From: Neobacillus sp. PS3-40 | Lineage (GTDB): Bacteria; Bacillota; Bacilli; Bacillales; Cytobacillaceae | Direction: 5' to 3' | DNA length: 64,000 nt | NCBI RefSeq assembly: GCF_030915485.1 | Contig: NZ_CP133266.1 | Coordinates: 2,670,001-2,734,000, forward strand | Notes under the pieces: generated by a model | What the model was told of the DNA's origin: nothing | Databases searched by the model: none | Seen by the model: only the letters and a program-made list of their open reading frames with translations | Position numbers and translations under genes: made by a program | In this document: in pieces, positions 45,246 through 54,961 of the stretch | Numbering within the stretch: position 1 is the stretch's first letter | Layout of the letters: every line of letters starts with the position of its first letter

Positions 45246-46115
45246 TTGGACAACCTCTATAATTTTTTTAGTAGGGTGCGTCTATCATGTCATGATCTAT
45301 TGCAGACGTGGAAAGCTGGTTCTTTAAACTATCAGACAATTTATCTATATGGAGGGACTTCAGCAATGCACAACAAAGGTATTCCTGATGAATATCCGAT
45401 TACTTTAGTATTAAATGGCTTTGAGGTTGCCGTATTTCAATTAACAAAACTAGATTTAGAGGATTGGGCCTATGGATATTTATATTCAGAAGGATTTATC
45501 CAAACCACCGAGGATATAGGGTCGGTCTTGATTCGCGATGATATTGGAAGAATTGATGTTGTTCTTACAAATAAATTTAACATTGATCAATGGTTTGGGA
45601 AAAAGAAACATTATACTGCAGGCTGTGGTCGTGGCGTCACATTTTTTTCGATGACAGATGTAAAAAATTTTACTCCTGTTCATTCAACTACTAACTATGC
45701 ACTTAGCTATCTATTAAAAAAACAAAGTGAGTTTGCTCAAAATTCACCACTTTATTTGAAAACAGGCGGAATGCATGGGGCATGTATTGTTGATGAGTAC
45801 GGTTTAATCACTGTACGTGAGGATATTGGGCGCCATAATGCCGTTGATAAAATAATCGGCTATGCCTTAAGAAATCATTTGAATCCAAATGGGTTGATCC
45901 TGCTCACAACTGGAAGAGTTTCTTATGAAATGCTTTCCAAAGCAGCGAAATTTGGTTTTGCCGTGATTGGTTCACGAACTGCAGCAACTAGGCAGGCATT
46001 GCAGCTAGCCCACTTTTTAAACATAGAGGTAGTCGGATATCTAAGGGGAAAAAAAGCAGTAGTCTATACCTCAACAGATAGAGTACAAGACGACCTAAAG
46101 GAAAAGTTCGCCTAA
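45246..46115 (+). CDS. fdhD: Formate dehydrogenase accessory sulfurtransferase FdhD
   Basis: FdhD delivers sulfur from a cysteine desulfurase to the molybdenum cofactor of formate dehydrogenase, which needs a terminal sulfido ligand. The 289-residue protein has the family's cofactor loop with Cys in TAGCGRGVTFF (about residue 124), and TGGMHGACIVD, VREDIGRHNAVDKIIGYAL and LLTTGRVSYEMLSKAAKFGFAVIGSRTAAT. E. coli FdhD has CxxC at the active loop; here only one of these cysteines is present. It starts at TTG 45246; the first ~40 residues are not well conserved, so the start could lie further in, for example at the ATG of SAMHNKG. It is the first gene of the formate dehydrogenase locus. Confidence 0.9.
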   Translation: MDNLYNFFSRVRLSCHDLLQTWKAGSLNYQTIYLYGGTSAMHNKGIPDEYPITLVLNGFEVAVFQLTKLDLEDWAYGYLYSEGFIQTTEDIGSVLIRDDIGRIDVVLTNKFNIDQWFGKKKHYTAGCGRGVTFFSMTDVKNFTPVHSTTNYALSYLLKKQSEFAQNSPLYLKTGGMHGACIVDEYGLITVREDIGRHNAVDKIIGYALRNHLNPNGLILLTTGRVSYEMLSKAAKFGFAVIGSRTAATRQALQLAHFLNIEVVGYLRGKKAVVYTSTDRVQDDLKEKFA

Positions 46116-46211
46116 AAATATTGAAAGGAGTGATTATAGAAAATTCAGAAGAGTAGAAAAATGGTGTTCTTAGATTAGAGATAAACACCTAAGATGGGAA
46201 GGAGAAAAGAG

Positions 46212-49208
46212 ATGGAAGAGATAGAAGTGAGGAATCTTAGCCGGCGGCAATTTTTAAAACTATCCGGAGCTGCAGCCGCAACCTTGGCCATTGCTGAGCT
46301 TGGCTTCAATGAAAAGAAAGCGTATGCACAGACAAAAGGGTTCAAGATTGCAAAGACAACCGTTACACCAACAATCTGCTGCTATTGTGGTGTTGGCTGT
46401 GGCATATTGATCCACACAAAGAATAACTCAGTTGTCTACACCGAAGGGGATCCCGATCACCCAATTAATGAAGGAAAACTTTGTAGCAAAGGAACAGCGA
46501 TTAGGCAATTGTATACATCTGAAAAGAGATTAACCAAACCTTTATACCGTGCACCTGGAAGCAATAAATGGGTTGAAAAGGATTGGAATTGGATGCTTGA
46601 TACGATTGCAAAGCGTGCTAAAGAAACACGGGACAAATCGTTTGTTGAAGTAGAAAACGGGGTTACTGTAAATAAGACGGAGAAAATTGCAAGTCTTGGT
46701 GGTGCCGCGCTTGATAATGAAGAAACGTATTTATTATCAAAATTAATGAGAGGGCTTGGTGTCACTTACTTAGAGCATCAGGCACGAATATGACATAGTT
46801 CTACGGTTGCCGGTCTGGCACCTACATTTGGTCGTGGAGCAATGACTAACCACTGGAATGATCTTCAGCATACTGATTGTGCCTTAATTATGGGTGCAAA
46901 CCCAGCTGAAAACCATCCGATCAGCTTTAGATGGCTGATGAAAGCTAGAGAAAACGGCGGAAAAATTATTTCGGTCGACCCCCGCTTTACAAGAACATCT
47001 TCTCAAGCCGATGTGTATGCACCGCTTCGCTCTGGAACAGATATAGCGTTCCTTGGGGGAATGATAAATTATGCAATCCAAAATAATTTAATTCACAAAG
47101 AGTATGTTGCTAATTATACAAATGCTTCGTTTATTGTGAAGGAAGATTTTAATTTCAATGATGGTTTATTTACAGGCTATGATGCTGCAACACGTATATA
47201 TGATAAAACAAAATGGGCGCTCGAAACAACTCCGGACGGCAAACAGGTCAAGGATGAAACATTAGAACATCCGCGCTCCGTCTTCCAGCTAATGAAAAAA
47301 CACTTTTCCCGTTACGATGTTGATACCGTAACAAGTATGACTGGAACGCCAAAAGAAGATTATCTAAAAGTGTGTGAAGCATTCTGTTCAACAAGTAAGG
47401 TTGGAAAGTCAGGTACAATTATGTATGCGATGGGTACAACCCAGCATACGGTTGGAACACAAAATGTTCGTTCATTTGCCATTTTACAGCTTTTACTAGG
47501 AAACATTGGCTTACCTGGCGGCGGAATCAATGCAATGCGGGGCGAGTCGAATGTACAAGGCTCAACAGATTTCGCTTTATTGTATGATAACCTGCCTGGA
47601 TACCTTGTTTCTCCAAAAGCAACTGTACCTGAGCATGCAACCTTGAAAGGCTATTTGGATAAAGAAACACCAAAAACAGGCTATTGGAGCAACAAGCCGA
47701 AATTTGTCGTTAGCCTGCTTAAAGCATGGTATGGCGAAAACGGAACAAAAGACAATGAGTTTGGCTATCAATTCTTGCCAAAAGGAAATAAAAACTATTC
47801 ACATATTAACCTTTTTAAAGCCATGTATGAGGGACAATTAGACGGAGCATTCCTGTTTGGCACCAATCCAGTTGTCGGTGGTCCAAATGCCGGCAAAGAA
47901 AAAGAAGCCCTCGCAAACCTAAAATGGATGGTGGCAATGGATCTTTGGGAAACAGAAACATCGGCATTTTGGCAAAAAGAAGCAGGTAGTAACCCGACTT
48001 CAATTAATACAGAAGTATTCCTGCTCCCTGCATCATCTTCCTATGAAAAAGAAGGCAGTATTTCAAATAGTGGCCGTTGGATGCAATATCGGTGGAAAGC
48101 AATTGATTCAAGGGGCGAAGCAAGACCTGACCTTGAAGTCATTCATGAGCTTGCAATTCGAATTAAAAAGTTATATGCAGGCAGCACGAAGCCTAAGGAC
48201 AAGCCAATCCAAGCTCTTACTTGGAACTTCGGAACTGGCGATGAAGTGGATATTGACCTAGTAGCAAGAGAAATCAATGGCTATGATCTCAAAACCGGAA
48301 AATTGCTTGCTGGCTTTGGGGCTTTGTTGGAGGATGGTTCAACTACGAGTGGTAACTGGGTTTATTCCGGCTTCTATCCGGCAGAAGGTAAAAACCTTTC
48401 AAAACGCCGTGATAACAAAGACACAGGTAACGCAAACTTCTTGAACTGGTCGTTTGCATGGCCGATGAATCGCCGCATCATTTATAACCGTGCTGCAGCA
48501 GACCCAAGTGGTAAGCCCTGGAGCAAGGAAAAAGCGGTTATTTGGTGGGACGAACTCCAGGGAAAATGGATTGGTAACGATGTTCCTGACTTTAAACCAG
48601 TCATCGCACCATCAGATCCAGGTGGAACAGGCGCCTTTATGATGAACAAAGATGGTGTCGCGTTATTATTTGCACCAACATTAAATGATGGGCCATTCCC
48701 AGAACACTATGAACCGTTTGAAAGCCCGATTGGTAAAAATCTATTTTCGAGTCAGCAACTTAACCCTGCTACAGTCATAATTGAAGGCGATTTCAATAAA
48801 AAAGGCGATAGGAAAAAATTCCCGATTGTTGCGACAAATTACCGTGTAAGTGAACACTGGCAATCCGGTTCAATGACAAGAAACCAAGAATGGCTATCGG
48901 AACTTGCGGGGCATATGTTCATTGAAATGAGTGAAGAATTGGCAAAAGAAAAAGGCATCAAAAATAAAGATATGGTCTTTGTCAGTTCTGCACGCGGAGA
49001 AATTAAAGCGCATGCAATGGTGACAAAACGCTTTAAACCTTTTACCATAAATGGACAAAAGGTACACCAAATCGGGATGCCATGGCATTTTGGATACAAA
49101 GGCATTGCAACAGGGGATTCAGCAAATCGCTTGACACCACATGTTGGGGATGCAAATACAACGATTCCGGAATTTAAGGCATTCCTTTGTAATGTAAGGA
49201 GGGCTTAA
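46212..49208 (+). CDS. fdnG: Selenocysteine-containing formate dehydrogenase-N catalytic subunit (UGA decoded at residue 194)
   Basis: A molybdo-bis-MGD enzyme that oxidises formate to CO2 on the outer face of the membrane. ORF 46212-46790 and its in-frame continuation from 46794 are joined through a UGA at 46791-46793. The join reads EHQARI-U-HSSTVAGLAPTFGRGAM, the exact context of Sec in E. coli FdnG/FdoG. Total length 998 residues, like FdnG. The N-terminus has a Tat signal LSRRQFLK (residues 9-16), then the [4Fe-4S] ligands Cys56, Cys59, Cys63 and Cys91. A SECIS-like hairpin follows the UGA. ATG 46212 is preferred over 46194 because AAGGAG then has correct spacing. A conventional annotator would split it into two genes or call it a pseudogene. 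Confidence 0.95.
46791..46830 (+). promoter_or_regulatory. Bacterial SECIS element with UGA-Sec codon
   Basis: UGA at 46791-46793 is followed 14 nt later by a hairpin TGCC-GGTCT-GGCA (46808-46820). The GGTCT apical loop and its distance are those of the SelB-binding SECIS of E. coli fdhF and fdnG. SelB bound here with Sec-tRNA would insert selenocysteine. Confidence 0.88.
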
Positions 49209-49210
49209 GA

Positions 49211-50038
49211 ATGACAGATTATGTAAAATTTGTTGATGTCACCAAATGTGATGGCTGCCGGGCCTGCATGGTTGCCTGCAAAAACTGGAATGATCTTCCG
49301 GCTGAACCGCAGGAATTCCTAGGCAGTGTTCAATCTCATAAAAAAGTTTCTGCAGATACATGGAATGTTTTGGAGTATATTGAGCATGAGAATGGCCGAG
49401 GTGATCTGGAATACCTATTCCGCCATTCATCCTGCTTCCATTGTCATGATGCAGCATGTGAAAAGGTTTGCCCTGAAGATGCGATCAGTCATTCAAAATT
49501 TGGAACTGTTGTGATTGATCATGACAAATGTGTCGGCTGCGGCTACTGCGTGCAAAACTGTCCATTTGAAGTTATTTCCTTAAAAACCTATAAGGATAAA
49601 AATGGAAAAGAATATCGAAAATCACAAAAATGCACAATGTGTACGGATCGATTGGAAGAAGGTCTACAACCTGCTTGTGTAACAACCTGTCATACTGGTG
49701 CAATGCAATTTGGTCAAAGAAATGCCATGCTTCAAAAAGCACAGCAGCGTTTGCAGGAAGTAAAAGGCCGTTTCCCAAATGCCCAAATCTATAATCCAAC
49801 AGGTGTCGGCGGAACGAATACCATTTATGTATTAGGTGAAAAACCTACTGTATATGGACTTCCTGAAACTCCAAAGGTTCCAATTTCTGCATTAGCTTGG
49901 AAGGATTATGCACAGCCAGTGGGCAAGATGATGCTCGGGGCAACCACGATGGCGGTTGTAGGTGCGTTCATCACAAACAGACTGTTTAATAAAGAAGGCA
50001 AGGGTCATCAGGAAAATGGAGGTGATAGAAATGAGTAA
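49211..50038 (+). CDS. fdnH: Formate dehydrogenase-N iron-sulfur subunit FdnH
   Basis: A 275-residue electron-transfer subunit with four ferredoxin-like cysteine clusters: CDGCRACMVAC, CFHCHDAACEKVC, CVGCGYCVQNC and CTMC...CVTTC, for four [4Fe-4S] centres. A C-terminal helix (about 235-258, KMMLGATTMAVVGAFITN) anchors it to the membrane next to the cytochrome subunit. It passes electrons from FdnG to FdnI. It starts 2 bases after fdnG (AGGAGG) and overlaps fdnI by 8 bases. Confidence 0.95.
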   Translation: MTDYVKFVDVTKCDGCRACMVACKNWNDLPAEPQEFLGSVQSHKKVSADTWNVLEYIEHENGRGDLEYLFRHSSCFHCHDAACEKVCPEDAISHSKFGTVVIDHDKCVGCGYCVQNCPFEVISLKTYKDKNGKEYRKSQKCTMCTDRLEEGLQPACVTTCHTGAMQFGQRNAMLQKAQQRLQEVKGRFPNAQIYNPTGVGGTNTIYVLGEKPTVYGLPETPKVPISALAWKDYAQPVGKMMLGATTMAVVGAFITNRLFNKEGKGHQENGGDRNE

Positions 50039-50738
50039 GCAAAATACACCAGATTTGAAAGTGCGTCGTTTTTCAAAGGGATTTGTTATAGCGCATGCGG
50101 TAAATGCTATTTCGTTCTTGGCACTTTATATCACAGCATTGCCAATGTACGCTAATTCCTTTAATTGGCTGTATTCTGTTCTTGGCGGCCCAGCAAATGC
50201 CAGGATGCTTCACCGAGTTTTTGCTTGCATCTTTGTTACGCCAACAATTATCTACTTGATTATGGATCCGAAAGGCTTATTCCTTTGGACGAAAGAGCTA
50301 ATAACGTGGAAAAGAAGAGATCTTCAGTTTTTTACAGAGTTTGTTAAGGACTTATTTGGCTTTAAATTTAAACATATTAGACAAACATTCTATAATGCCG
50401 GAGAAAAAGTAAACTCGATCCTCCAAATTTTGTGTGCACTTATGATTATTTGCTCAGGATTTACAATGTGGTTCCCGCAATTCTTTCCAAGAGTGGTTAC
50501 CCAGTGGGGATACTTTTTCCACAATGTTGGTTTTGGCGTTGCTTTTGCAGTTGTGGTTGGCCACGTTTACTTAAGCGTCATTCATGTAAACTCAAGAGCT
50601 GGATATACCGGAATTCTTTCGGGAATGGTTCCAGCCTCATGGGCTAGTGAGCATCACACTGACTGGTACGATGAAGAAGTAGCAAAAGGAAATTTCCCGA
50701 ATTTAGGAAAAAAATCAAAGAAAAAATTAGGTGCTTAA
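50031..50738 (+). CDS. fdnI: Formate dehydrogenase-N cytochrome b subunit FdnI
   Basis: A 235-residue membrane cytochrome b-556 with four transmembrane helices; haem-ligand histidines are in IAHAVNAISF, MLHRVFA, GYFFHNVG and VVGHVYLSVIHV. It reduces menaquinone with electrons from FdnH. The ATG 50031, with GGAGGTGAT upstream, overlaps the end of fdnH. The C-terminus is lysine-rich, as expected inside the cell. Haem efflux pumps elsewhere in the window would act on the same cofactor pool. Confidence 0.93.
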   Translation: MSKQNTPDLKVRRFSKGFVIAHAVNAISFLALYITALPMYANSFNWLYSVLGGPANARMLHRVFACIFVTPTIIYLIMDPKGLFLWTKELITWKRRDLQFFTEFVKDLFGFKFKHIRQTFYNAGEKVNSILQILCALMIICSGFTMWFPQFFPRVVTQWGYFFHNVGFGVAFAVVVGHVYLSVIHVNSRAGYTGILSGMVPASWASEHHTDWYDEEVAKGNFPNLGKKSKKKLGA

Positions 50739-50761
50739 GTTTAAGTATGTAATGGATATGA

Positions 50762-50798
50762 AAAGGGAATGGCTGAGAAAATAGTAGCCATTCCTTTA
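50762..50798 (+). terminator. Hairpin between fdnI and fdhE
   Basis: AAAGGGAATGGCT/AGCCATTCCTTT forms a 12-bp stem with an 11-base loop, followed by ACTAATC rather than T. It may be a partial terminator giving less FdhE and TatA than enzyme, or an RNA-processing stabiliser. Confidence 0.6.
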
Positions 50799-50823
50799 CT
50801 AATCATAGAAGGGATAATGGGCG

Positions 50824-51642
50824 ATGAAAACAACTGTTGTAACGAAGGAGTATCAAGAACTTCATCAAACCATCCAGCATTTGCAAAGGGAATGGAAAAG
50901 ACAATTAAACCCGGAAGCAGTCCAGCCAAATCTGGACAAGACGGCCCTTCAATCAGGTATTCCTGTTGCAGCATTAACTCATTTTCAGATTGATACCACT
51001 CAATATATAAAATGGGTAAATGAATTAGCCGAGATTTTAAGTACAAAAAATCAGAGCCTTACGGGTAAGGAACTCTCTTTAAAAAATTTAATGAATGAAG
51101 AAACAGCACAAAGTTGGATGGAAGCCGCAATAGCATCTAATCATTTGTACTTTATTGAGTTTGGTGAAAAAAATCATCTTGATGAGTGGTTTTCGCCTTT
51201 TATTGCTGAAATGGCCGTTCGTCCGTATTTACAATTGCTTGCGGAAAAATTTAAAAATAAGATTGACTCTTTTGTTCCAGGCGCGGGCTGTCCCGTTTGC
51301 GGTGAACCGGTAAGACTTGCACAGCTTGAAGAAGATGGGAAAAAGGTAGCCCATTGCCCCCGCTGTCTTTTTTATTGGCATTTAAATCGATTAACATGTT
51401 CTCACTGTGGAAACGAAAATCACGAGTCAACTCGGTTTCTCACCATTGAGGAGGATCCAGCATCGCAAATTCAAGTTTGTGAAGAGTGTCATGGATATAC
51501 AAAATTGATTGATACGAGACAATATCTTGAAAAACCCGAAGCATCTTTACTGGATTTGACAACAATCCATCTTGATTTTGTTGCCCAGGAAAATGGTTAT
51601 CTGGCGGCAGTTGAGAAAAGGGATTTAAATAAAACATGTTGA
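50824..51642 (+). CDS. fdhE: Formate dehydrogenase maturation protein FdhE
   Basis: A 272-residue cytosolic protein required to make active membrane formate dehydrogenases, thought to assist metal-cofactor assembly before Tat export. The rubredoxin-like C-terminal half carries four CxxC pairs: CPVCG, CPRC, CSHC and CEEC (about residues 157-222), as in FdhE family proteins. The N-terminal part is helical and less conserved. It follows fdnI after 85 bp and precedes tatA, so maturation and export genes are together. Confidence 0.93.
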   Translation: MKTTVVTKEYQELHQTIQHLQREWKRQLNPEAVQPNLDKTALQSGIPVAALTHFQIDTTQYIKWVNELAEILSTKNQSLTGKELSLKNLMNEETAQSWMEAAIASNHLYFIEFGEKNHLDEWFSPFIAEMAVRPYLQLLAEKFKNKIDSFVPGAGCPVCGEPVRLAQLEEDGKKVAHCPRCLFYWHLNRLTCSHCGNENHESTRFLTIEEDPASQIQVCEECHGYTKLIDTRQYLEKPEASLLDLTTIHLDFVAQENGYLAAVEKRDLNKTC

Positions 51643-51699
51643 ATCACGTTTGACCACAATCGCTTAAAACAGCTGGAGAATAGAAATTCTGTCTATTTT

Positions 51700-51801
51700 A
51701 GCTAATCAGAATTTATATCCATAAATTTTGCTAGCGAATAAGTGCAACTACGCCTCTGTCATCGCCCTTAGGGGCTTGCCAATCGGCGAGTTTTCTTTAT
51801 A
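51700..51801 (+). repeat. Structured dispersed repeat, copy 4
   Basis: Starts GCTAATCAGAATTTATATCC with the CAGAATTTAT hairpin and ends GGCGAGTTTTCTTTATA. It has the GCGAATAAGTGCAACTACGCC, CTCTGTCATCGCCC core and lies between fdhE and tatA, separating the Tat gene from the rest of the operon. Confidence 0.85.
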
Positions 51802-51852
51802 AAAGAGAAGGATTTTTTCCTACTAATCCATCATTTGAAGGAGAGTATGAAT

Positions 51853-52059
51853 ATGATATCAAATATTGGTGTTCCAGGTTTTATTATCATCTTAATAATT
51901 GCACTTGTCATTTTTGGCCCTAAAAAGTTGCCAGAGCTTGGCAAGGCTGTTGGACAAACTTTAAGGGAATTCAAGCGCTCCACACAAGGCTTGATGGAAG
52001 ATGAAAAAGAAACTATCAAAGCAACTGTAAAATCAGAACATGAACCAAGTCCTAAATAA
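51853..52059 (+). CDS. tatA: Twin-arginine translocase subunit TatA
   Basis: A 68-residue TatA/TatE-family pore subunit: a single N-terminal helix (about 4-20), a hinge [17 protein letters not shown] and an amphipathic helix, then an acidic tail (EDEKETI). ATG 51853 is chosen; AAGGAG is then nine bases upstream. Being beside a Tat-dependent formate dehydrogenase, it is likely a dedicated pore component for this enzyme. The TatC partner is not in the window. Confidence 0.93.
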   Translation: MISNIGVPGFIIILIIALVIFGPKKLPELGKAVGQTLREFKRSTQGLMEDEKETIKATVKSEHEPSPK

Positions 52060-52510
52060 TAAATGAACATAGTTCAATCAATTGTTGAACTGATCTGATC
52101 AACACCTAAAACGTAAGTTGTAAATCTGGTCGATTTTATTACCCCGATTGTTGAATTTCTTTTTTAAACTATTCTGTTATGTAGGACATCTTAAACAAAA
52201 AGGGCCTCACCATCAACCGGTGGTGTGTTAAAATAATCCGGAACAAATAGAAAGGCTGGCTCAAAATGGTCAATTTTCACAGGCCTTTTGAGTCAGCCTT
52301 TTAGTGATTAGTTTCTTACTTAGTAATGGAATTGGCTGAACAATTGGGAGTAGAGAGAGGAGCTCCCTGGAAATCATAGTAAGGAGCTTGCTGGAAGATT
52401 GAGATCAAAAATAGAATCATAACTTTAACAAAGGATATGATAAAATGGCTCATAAAGAACAAATAAATCCGCGTTTTCATGGAATGCTATGATTTAAAGG
52501 GGCGAAGAAA
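52060..52510. other. Intergenic region with hairpins after tatA
   Basis: A 451-bp gap. A terminator-like hairpin AAAGGCTGGCTCAAAA/TTTTGAGTCAGCCTTT (52251-52303) and an inverted repeat CACCATCAACCGGTGGTG (52209-52226) lie in it. The rest shows no gene. The second repeat resembles ends of insertion sequences, but no transposase remnant is identifiable. Confidence 0.5.
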
Positions 52511-53074
52511 ATGAGTATAAATAGTGGTTTATTTCATTCATTAGAGGGTAAAAATATCTACTTCAAAGCACTAAGTATAGAAGATGTTCAAGAGATACAT
52601 GATTATGCGTCAGATAAAGACGTCTCACGATTTATTGGCTGGAATTTAATGAATACTTTGAATGAAACTCGTGAGCTCATTGAAATCATGATAAAACGTG
52701 AGTCGGAGGGTACTCATTTATATGCCTCCATTGTTCAAAAATCAACTCAAACAATTATCGGGACCGCCATGATTTTCAATTTTGATCATGAAGCAAATCA
52801 AGCTGAAGTGGGTTATGTTTTTCATAAAGATCATTGGGGTAAAGGGTACGGCACGGAGATCGTTACCTTGATGAGTGAGTTTGCATTTACAACACTTAAT
52901 CTTCACAAACTCCATGCTAGTGTAGTGGATGCAAATATTGGTTCTGCCCGGATTCTCGAAAAGAACGAGTATGAGCTAGAAGGACGACTAAAAGATCACT
53001 ATTTTATAGAGGATAAATATTATGATTCCTTGCTTTTTGGCAAAATTACAAACCTGCAATCTCGCAAAATATAA
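52511..53074 (+). CDS. RimJ/RimL-type N-acetyltransferase
   Basis: A 187-residue GNAT with [28 protein letters not shown] at the start, acetyl-CoA loop [22 protein letters not shown] and terminal [21 protein letters not shown], as in ribosomal-protein acetyltransferases and small-amine relatives. Substrate unknown. GGGGCG precedes ATG 52511. A large inverted repeat begins just after its stop codon. Confidence 0.87.
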   Translation: MSINSGLFHSLEGKNIYFKALSIEDVQEIHDYASDKDVSRFIGWNLMNTLNETRELIEIMIKRESEGTHLYASIVQKSTQTIIGTAMIFNFDHEANQAEVGYVFHKDHWGKGYGTEIVTLMSEFAFTTLNLHKLHASVVDANIGSARILEKNEYELEGRLKDHYFIEDKYYDSLLFGKITNLQSRKI

Positions 53075-53083
53075 AAAACGAAG

Positions 53084-53147
53084 AAAACACAGGGACGGTT
53101 CTTATGCTTTCAAATTGAAAGCAAGAGAACCGTCCCTGTGTTTTTAC
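53084..53147. repeat. Long inverted repeat with GGGACGGTTC arms
   Basis: AAAACACAGGGACGGTTCT and AGAACCGTCCCTGTGTTTT form a near-perfect arm pair around an inner hairpin CTTTC-AAATT-GAAAG. A poly-T tail at 53142-53146 gives it terminator form in the forward direction. GGGACGGTTC hairpins of this kind are scattered in many Firmicutes genomes. A diverged partner lies at 39737. Confidence 0.85.
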
Positions 53148-53210
53148 ATAGAATTCCACACAAATGAAAAAACTAGGATACAGAATGACAAAAAAAGAAA
53201 GGGAGTTATG

Positions 53211-54680
53211 ATGACAAAAGACATAATAGAAACAGGTTGGAACTTTGATAACAGTTATGCTCGTCTCTCGAAATCATTTTTCACTAGCCACAATCCAACC
53301 CCTGTACGCTCACCGAAGTTGGTCATTCTCAATGATCCGCTGGCAACAACCCTGGGGTTGAACGTTGAAGAGCTACAAAGTGAAGAGGGTGTTGCGATGC
53401 TTGCTGGTAACCAGATTCCCGAAGGCGCTTCGCCTCTTGCTCAAGCTTACGCGGGACATCAATTTGGGCATTTTACTATGTTAGGGGACGGTCGGGCAAT
53501 ACTTATAGGTGAGCAGATCACTCCACTAGGTGAACGGGTTGATATTCAACTTAAGGGTTCAGGTAGAACGCCGTACTCGCGCGGGGGTGATGGCCGAGCG
53601 ACACTTGGTCCGATGCTGCGTGAATATATCATCAGTGAAGCTATGCATGCGCTGGGTATCCCTACCACCCGCAGTCTAGCAGTAGTTACAACCGGGGAGT
53701 CTGTTATCCGTGAAACCAACCTACCTGGTGCAATTTTGACCCGTGTGGCTTCCAGTCATTTGCGCGTAGGTACCTTTCAATACGTAGCAAAATGGGGCAC
53801 AGCCCAGGAACTCCAAATTCTTGCTGACTATACACTAAACCGTCATTTTCCAGACATTGAGGCTAATGAGGGTCGATATCTTTCGTTGCTTCAGGAGGTT
53901 ATCAAGCGCCAAGCATTACTAATTACCAAATGGCAACTGGTTGGTTTTATACATGGGGTGATGAACACTGATAACATGGCGATTAGCGGAGAAACCATTG
54001 ATTATGGCCCTTGTGCTTTCATGGATATCTATGATCCAGCAACGGTATTCAGTTCCATTGATATTCAAGGCCGATACGCCTATGGCAATCAGCCATCTAT
54101 TGCAGTGTGGAATCTCGCGCGATTTGCTGAGACTCTATTGCCACTGCTACACGAAGACCAGGAGCAGGCTGTCAGACTGGCCCAAGATGAGATTTCGAAA
54201 TTTACTGAGTTGTATCATCGTAATTGGCTTATGGGAATGAGAGCAAAACTGGGAATTTTTAATGAAGAGTTGGAGGATGACTCCCTTATTAAAGATCTTC
54301 TCAGTATGATGCAAAAGTACCGAGTGGATTATACCAATACCTTCCTGGCATTCACTTTTGAAAGACATGAGGATACAATCCTGTCTGGGACCCCAGAATT
54401 TGCACAGTGGCATGAGCTATGGCGGGCGAGACTAGAGAGACAGGCAGAATCGAAAGCCTTCGTGAGTCAGTTGATGCAAGACAGCAATCCTGCAGTAATC
54501 CCTCGGAATCAACTGGTAGAAGCCGCACTAGAAGCGGCAGTAGAACAAGGAGACTACAGTGTGATGGAGCGGCTTCTTGATGTTCTATCAAAACCTTACG
54601 CGCACTCTCCCGAACAGGCTGATTACTCTACACCGCCTGCGCCATCAAGCCGTCCGTACCGAACCTTTTGTGGTACATGA
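53211..54680 (+). CDS. selO: Protein adenylyltransferase SelO (YdiU)
   Basis: A 489-residue pseudokinase-fold enzyme that transfers AMP from ATP to protein hydroxyl groups, linked to oxidative-stress response. Family blocks: [74 protein letters not shown] and [20 protein letters not shown], the last two with nucleotide-binding residues. The C-terminus is RPYRTFCGT; eukaryotic SelO has Sec near this end, but here the residue is an ordinary cysteine and UGA follows as a stop. I chose ATG 53211; ATG 53208 is equally possible. Confidence 0.93.
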   Translation: MTKDIIETGWNFDNSYARLSKSFFTSHNPTPVRSPKLVILNDPLATTLGLNVEELQSEEGVAMLAGNQIPEGASPLAQAYAGHQFGHFTMLGDGRAILIGEQITPLGERVDIQLKGSGRTPYSRGGDGRATLGPMLREYIISEAMHALGIPTTRSLAVVTTGESVIRETNLPGAILTRVASSHLRVGTFQYVAKWGTAQELQILADYTLNRHFPDIEANEGRYLSLLQEVIKRQALLITKWQLVGFIHGVMNTDNMAISGETIDYGPCAFMDIYDPATVFSSIDIQGRYAYGNQPSIAVWNLARFAETLLPLLHEDQEQAVRLAQDEISKFTELYHRNWLMGMRAKLGIFNEELEDDSLIKDLLSMMQKYRVDYTNTFLAFTFERHEDTILSGTPEFAQWHELWRARLERQAESKAFVSQLMQDSNPAVIPRNQLVEAALEAAVEQGDYSVMERLLDVLSKPYAHSPEQADYSTPPAPSSRPYRTFCGT

Positions 54681-54711
54681 TATAAAAGATTTAGGAGGGA
54701 AATAAACATAC

Positions 54712-54763
54712 AGAAGCACTTTGAACTCGTTGATATGGCGAGGGAAAAGTGCTTCTTTTTTTC
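54712..54763 (+). terminator. Terminator after selO
   Basis: AGAAGCACTTT and AAAGTGCTTCT form an 11-bp stem with a 23-base loop, followed by TTTTTTT. Confidence 0.82.
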
Positions 54764-54961
54764 TACTAATGTTGTAATGTAGGATAGGTTAAACTTCTGT
54801 TAAATTTGTGAAAAGTGTTAGTTAAGTCAAAAATCTCCTGGTTTTAATAGGCTATCGATATTTCCACTTCTTAGTTGATTGATCATATTTAGTAGAAATG
54901 TGAATCATAATGGTAAAATAAAAAATAGGGGTTACAGAAACCAAGAAAGAAGGTCCGATAC

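Noticed and set aside
46194-46793. Independent short molybdopterin protein ending at 46793
   Set aside because: The continuation from 46794 is in the same frame and completes FdnG with the known Sec context, so this is one gene.
54678-54680. UGA after the C-terminal CGT of SelO as selenocysteine, as in eukaryotic SelO
   Set aside because: Bacterial SelO proteins normally end FCGT, the next codons show no conserved extension, and no SECIS hairpin follows.
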